DNA of 23,990 nt from Candidatus Profundicultor aquiphilus (GTDB lineage: Bacteria > Atribacterota > Atribacteria > Atribacterales > Caldatribacteriaceae), in the NCBI GenBank assembly GCA_013314795.1, contig JABUEZ010000003.1, forward strand, positions 1 through 23,990. Reading direction: 5' to 3'. Under the pieces are notes generated by a model that worked only from the letters and a program-made list of their open reading frames with translations, did no database searches and was not told where the DNA came from. Shown here piece by piece: positions 22,323 through 23,990 of this stretch. Within the stretch, counting starts at the first letter, position 1. The number at the start of each line of letters is the position of its first letter. The position numbers and the translations under genes are program-made.

Positions 22323-23317
22323 TTCTGAATGACCTCAAGCATAACCAGAATATTCTCGCAGGGAATATCCCTGGGGAGGGCATGCGACGGTGCAGCAATG
22401 TAGCCCCCACCCTCACCAAGTTCCTGTGAGATTTTCTTGACTTCCTGTCGTACTTCTTCTCTGGTTCCAAACGGCAAAAGACGTTGAATACTGATACCAC
22501 CCCAGAAAGAGAGTTTTCCATGGTAAGCCTTTTTGAGTCCAAAGATATTCATGACTTCTGGCTGAAATGGGTTAAACACGTCAAGTCCAATTTCCACAAG
22601 ATCCGGGAAAATTTCTTCTACTTTCCCACAACAATGCAAGAAGGCTTTTTTGCTTTTCTTCTTAACCAGGGCAATCATCTCGGCCATGCGGGGTTTGATG
22701 AATTTCCGCCACCATTTGGCTCCCATGATGAGGCCTTTCTGCCATCCCCAATCATCCCCAAAATGAACCCCATCAAGGCCCATTTCCAACGCTTTATCAA
22801 TCACTCTCAGATTAAACGCAGTAATGTGATCGAGAAGGTCTTCCACAAAATCAGGATTCATAATAAAATCACTCAAAAGCGCTTCCATGCCCCGCAAACT
22901 CCAGGCGCGCTCGAAAAGGGTGTAGGTCTGACGAAGAAGCTTGAACCGGTGCTGGTGTTCTTCAACAAACGGCCGAATGGGGAGAAACCTTTTAGGATCA
23001 TCCGGATCGGGAAAACGATATCCAGAAAGAGAAGGATGCGGTAGAACCGGTTCCGGGTTACCAATATCCGGGTCAATGGTCCGGTTCCAGACCACTCCCC
23101 ATTCGTCCCTGATGAAACCCGGAGCCACTTCCTGAAACGCCCCCGGGGCAATGGCTTTCACAAAAGCCAGATGATTCCCCAGTTTTTTCTCAAACTCGAG
23201 ATCTCCCAGGTACTCAGCCATCTTGAGACGCGCAGGAATAGTAAAATCAATATGGTAGGGGACGAAATCCGTTTTTTGAAAATCGAGGGTTTTCAAAATT
23301 CTCTCGCGCGCCTCCAA
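22313..23317 (-). CDS. Uroporphyrinogen decarboxylase superfamily protein (MtaA/CmuA-like)
   Basis: This 334-residue TIM-barrel protein is of the URO-D superfamily. It has MEARERILKTLDFQKTDFVPY at the start, LDGVHFGDDWGWQKGLIM in the middle, FLHCCGKVEEIFPDLVEIGLDVFNP with a His-Cys-Cys-Gly motif, WGGIS, and a C-terminal GGGYIAAPSHALP segment. True HemE lacks the His/Cys pair, and GDDWG plus HxCG is typical of the corrinoid-dependent methyltransferase branch that moves methyl groups to a thiol such as coenzyme M. The substrate is unknown and no corrinoid protein gene is nearby. The start is a TTG at 23317 with GGGAG about 8 nt upstream. It follows the lipoprotein gene by 12 nt and is probably cotranscribed with it. 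It is not expected to take part in haem synthesis. Confidence 0.88.
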   Translation of the reverse strand: MEARERILKTLDFQKTDFVPYHIDFTIPARLKMAEYLGDLEFEKKLGNHLAFVKAIAPGAFQEVAPGFIRDEWGVVWNRTIDPDIGNPEPVLPHPSLSGYRFPDPDDPKRFLPIRPFVEEHQHRFKLLRQTYTLFERAWSLRGMEALLSDFIMNPDFVEDLLDHITAFNLRVIDKALEMGLDGVHFGDDWGWQKGLIMGAKWWRKFIKPRMAEMIALVKKKSKKAFLHCCGKVEEIFPDLVEIGLDVFNPFQPEVMNIFGLKKAYHGKLSFWGGISIQRLLPFGTREEVRQEVKKISQELGEGGGYIAAPSHALPRDIPCENILVMLEVIQNQN

Positions 23318-23329
23318 GATAACTCTCCC

Positions 23330-23929
23330 TTACTGATCCTTGGAAATGATCTCAATGTCAACCGTGGGCTTTTCTTTATAAATCTTACCCAGATTGAATT
23401 CCTGAGTCCAGACCTTCCCATCGACCTTACCCTCCACGTAGCTCAAGATTTCTCCAGGCATATAGGCCTTGAGAACAAGAGTAATTGAATTCAGGAAGGG
23501 TTTGGCTTTCGATGCTCCCATTTTGTTGAGCGCCGTCTCCAGCTCTTCTCCCCGGAGGTTCGCCCGGAGCACCACGAGATCCTGATCCTTGGTAAGTTCA
23601 GCCGAACTCCCCAGAAACTGCTGAGTGAACGCACGGGCCTTTTCCTGATCTTCGAAACTCCACACCCAGGCCACAATGTAGGGTGGCGCATCCTGTTTGG
23701 TCTGAACTTCCACAAATTTCTGCTCTTCAGGAGGAAGCTTTTTATATTCATTGACTGCCACATTTCTCAACTGACCAAAGACGGTATAATCGTTCACGAG
23801 TACAGCAATCCGAGCCTTAGGGATGGTGGCATCACCGTTCACTCTGATGGCAAGTTCCACCTGGGCACACCCGCTTAAAAGAAAAAGAACAAGCACAAAA
23901 AGCCCCACAACCATGTACTTTGTTTTCAT
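23330..23929 (-). CDS. Putative lipoprotein of unknown function
   Basis: This 199-residue protein has a clear lipoprotein signal: basic MKTKY, a hydrophobic core, and the lipobox LLSGC with Cys21 as lipidation site. The mature part begins AQVELAIRVNGDATIPKARI. It shows a mix of strands and helices (a charged helix near KKLPPEEQKF, KARAFTQQFLG) and ends in EKPTVDIEIISKDQ. I recognise no family. The start at 23929 has AGGAGG nine bases upstream; longer frames to 23962 would put basic residues through the ribosome site. A promoter-like extended -10 lies at 23971-23979. Pairing with the URO-D-like gene is seen but not explained; the protein would sit on the outer face of the cytoplasmic membrane or in the envelope. 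Confidence 0.8.
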   Translation of the reverse strand: MKTKYMVVGLFVLVLFLLSGCAQVELAIRVNGDATIPKARIAVLVNDYTVFGQLRNVAVNEYKKLPPEEQKFVEVQTKQDAPPYIVAWVWSFEDQEKARAFTQQFLGSSAELTKDQDLVVLRANLRGEELETALNKMGASKAKPFLNSITLVLKAYMPGEILSYVEGKVDGKVWTQEFNLGKIYKEKPTVDIEIISKDQ

Positions 23930-23970
23930 CGATCGGCGCCTCCTGGAATATCTTTTTTCCAACCTGGTTC

Positions 23971-23979
23971 ATTTTACCA
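23971..23979 (-). promoter_or_regulatory. Extended -10 element upstream of the lipoprotein gene
   Basis: On the - strand TGGTAAAAT fits an extended -10 (TG-n-TAAAAT), 42 nt before the lipoprotein ATG. The -35 would fall outside the window, so the promoter cannot be fully checked. Confidence 0.45.
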
Positions 23980-23990
23980 TAAAGAACGAG

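Noticed and set aside
1..23990. CRISPR arrays, insertion sequences, tRNA/rRNA genes, prophage
   Set aside because: No periodic repeats, transposase motifs, tRNA-like folds or phage genes were seen on reading both strands; short or diverged cases could be missed without a search.

Overview
The window is a gene-dense bacterial chromosome segment with almost no intergenic space, many 1-50 nt overlaps, strong GGAGG-type ribosome binding sites and frequent GTG/TTG starts. No rRNA, tRNA, CRISPR array, transposase or phage gene was seen. The archaeal/Thermotoga-style split glutamate synthase, Fe-S-rich proteins, a bacterial type II fatty-acid synthase with PlsY, and a Clp1-like kinase suggest an anaerobic, possibly thermophilic bacterium such as an Atribacterota- or Thermotogota-like lineage. 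This placement is inference from gene content only.

Layout: (1) 1-1137, + strand: the end of a histidine operon (hisF 3' part, hisIE), closed by a hairpin that includes the hisIE stop codon. (2) 9600-1153, - strand: a nitrogen-assimilation block. A consensus promoter and a leader with an intrinsic terminator precede glnA. Then come glutamate synthase as separate genes (glutaminase domain, ferredoxin-FMN domain, four-cluster ferredoxin, FAD/NAD(P) reductase, GXGXG domain), two tandem hairpins, an Amt ammonium transporter and a PII protein. Transport, sensing, glutamine synthesis and glutamate synthesis thus sit in one co-directional unit, with possible attenuation points before glnA and before amt.

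(3) 10616-9760, - strand: a MntA/HepT (nucleotidyltransferase/HEPN) toxin-antitoxin pair in which both genes appear frame-disrupted. (4) 14202-10712, - strand: a DUF2207 membrane protein, LemA, and a PlsC-type acyltransferase carrying a zinc-ribbon tail, probably a cell-envelope module. (5) 14346-14591, + strand: a small ACT-like protein.

(6) 19911-14593, - strand: a lipid operon, fabZ-fabH-fabF-plsY, running on without visible breaks into thioredoxin, a NodB polysaccharide deacetylase and a Clp1-like polynucleotide kinase. (7) 20055-22322, + strand: an exported parvulin-type foldase and a VanW-family protein, driven from a promoter whose -35 box overlaps that of the divergent fab promoter. 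(8) 23929-22313, - strand: a lipoprotein of unknown function and a uroporphyrinogen-decarboxylase-superfamily (methyltransferase-like) protein.

The most unusual points are the two candidate attenuators flanking the GS/GOGAT genes, the doubly broken MntA-HepT relict, the acyltransferase-zinc ribbon fusion, the back-to-back fab/foldase promoters, and the Clp1-type RNA/DNA kinase at the end of a fatty-acid operon.
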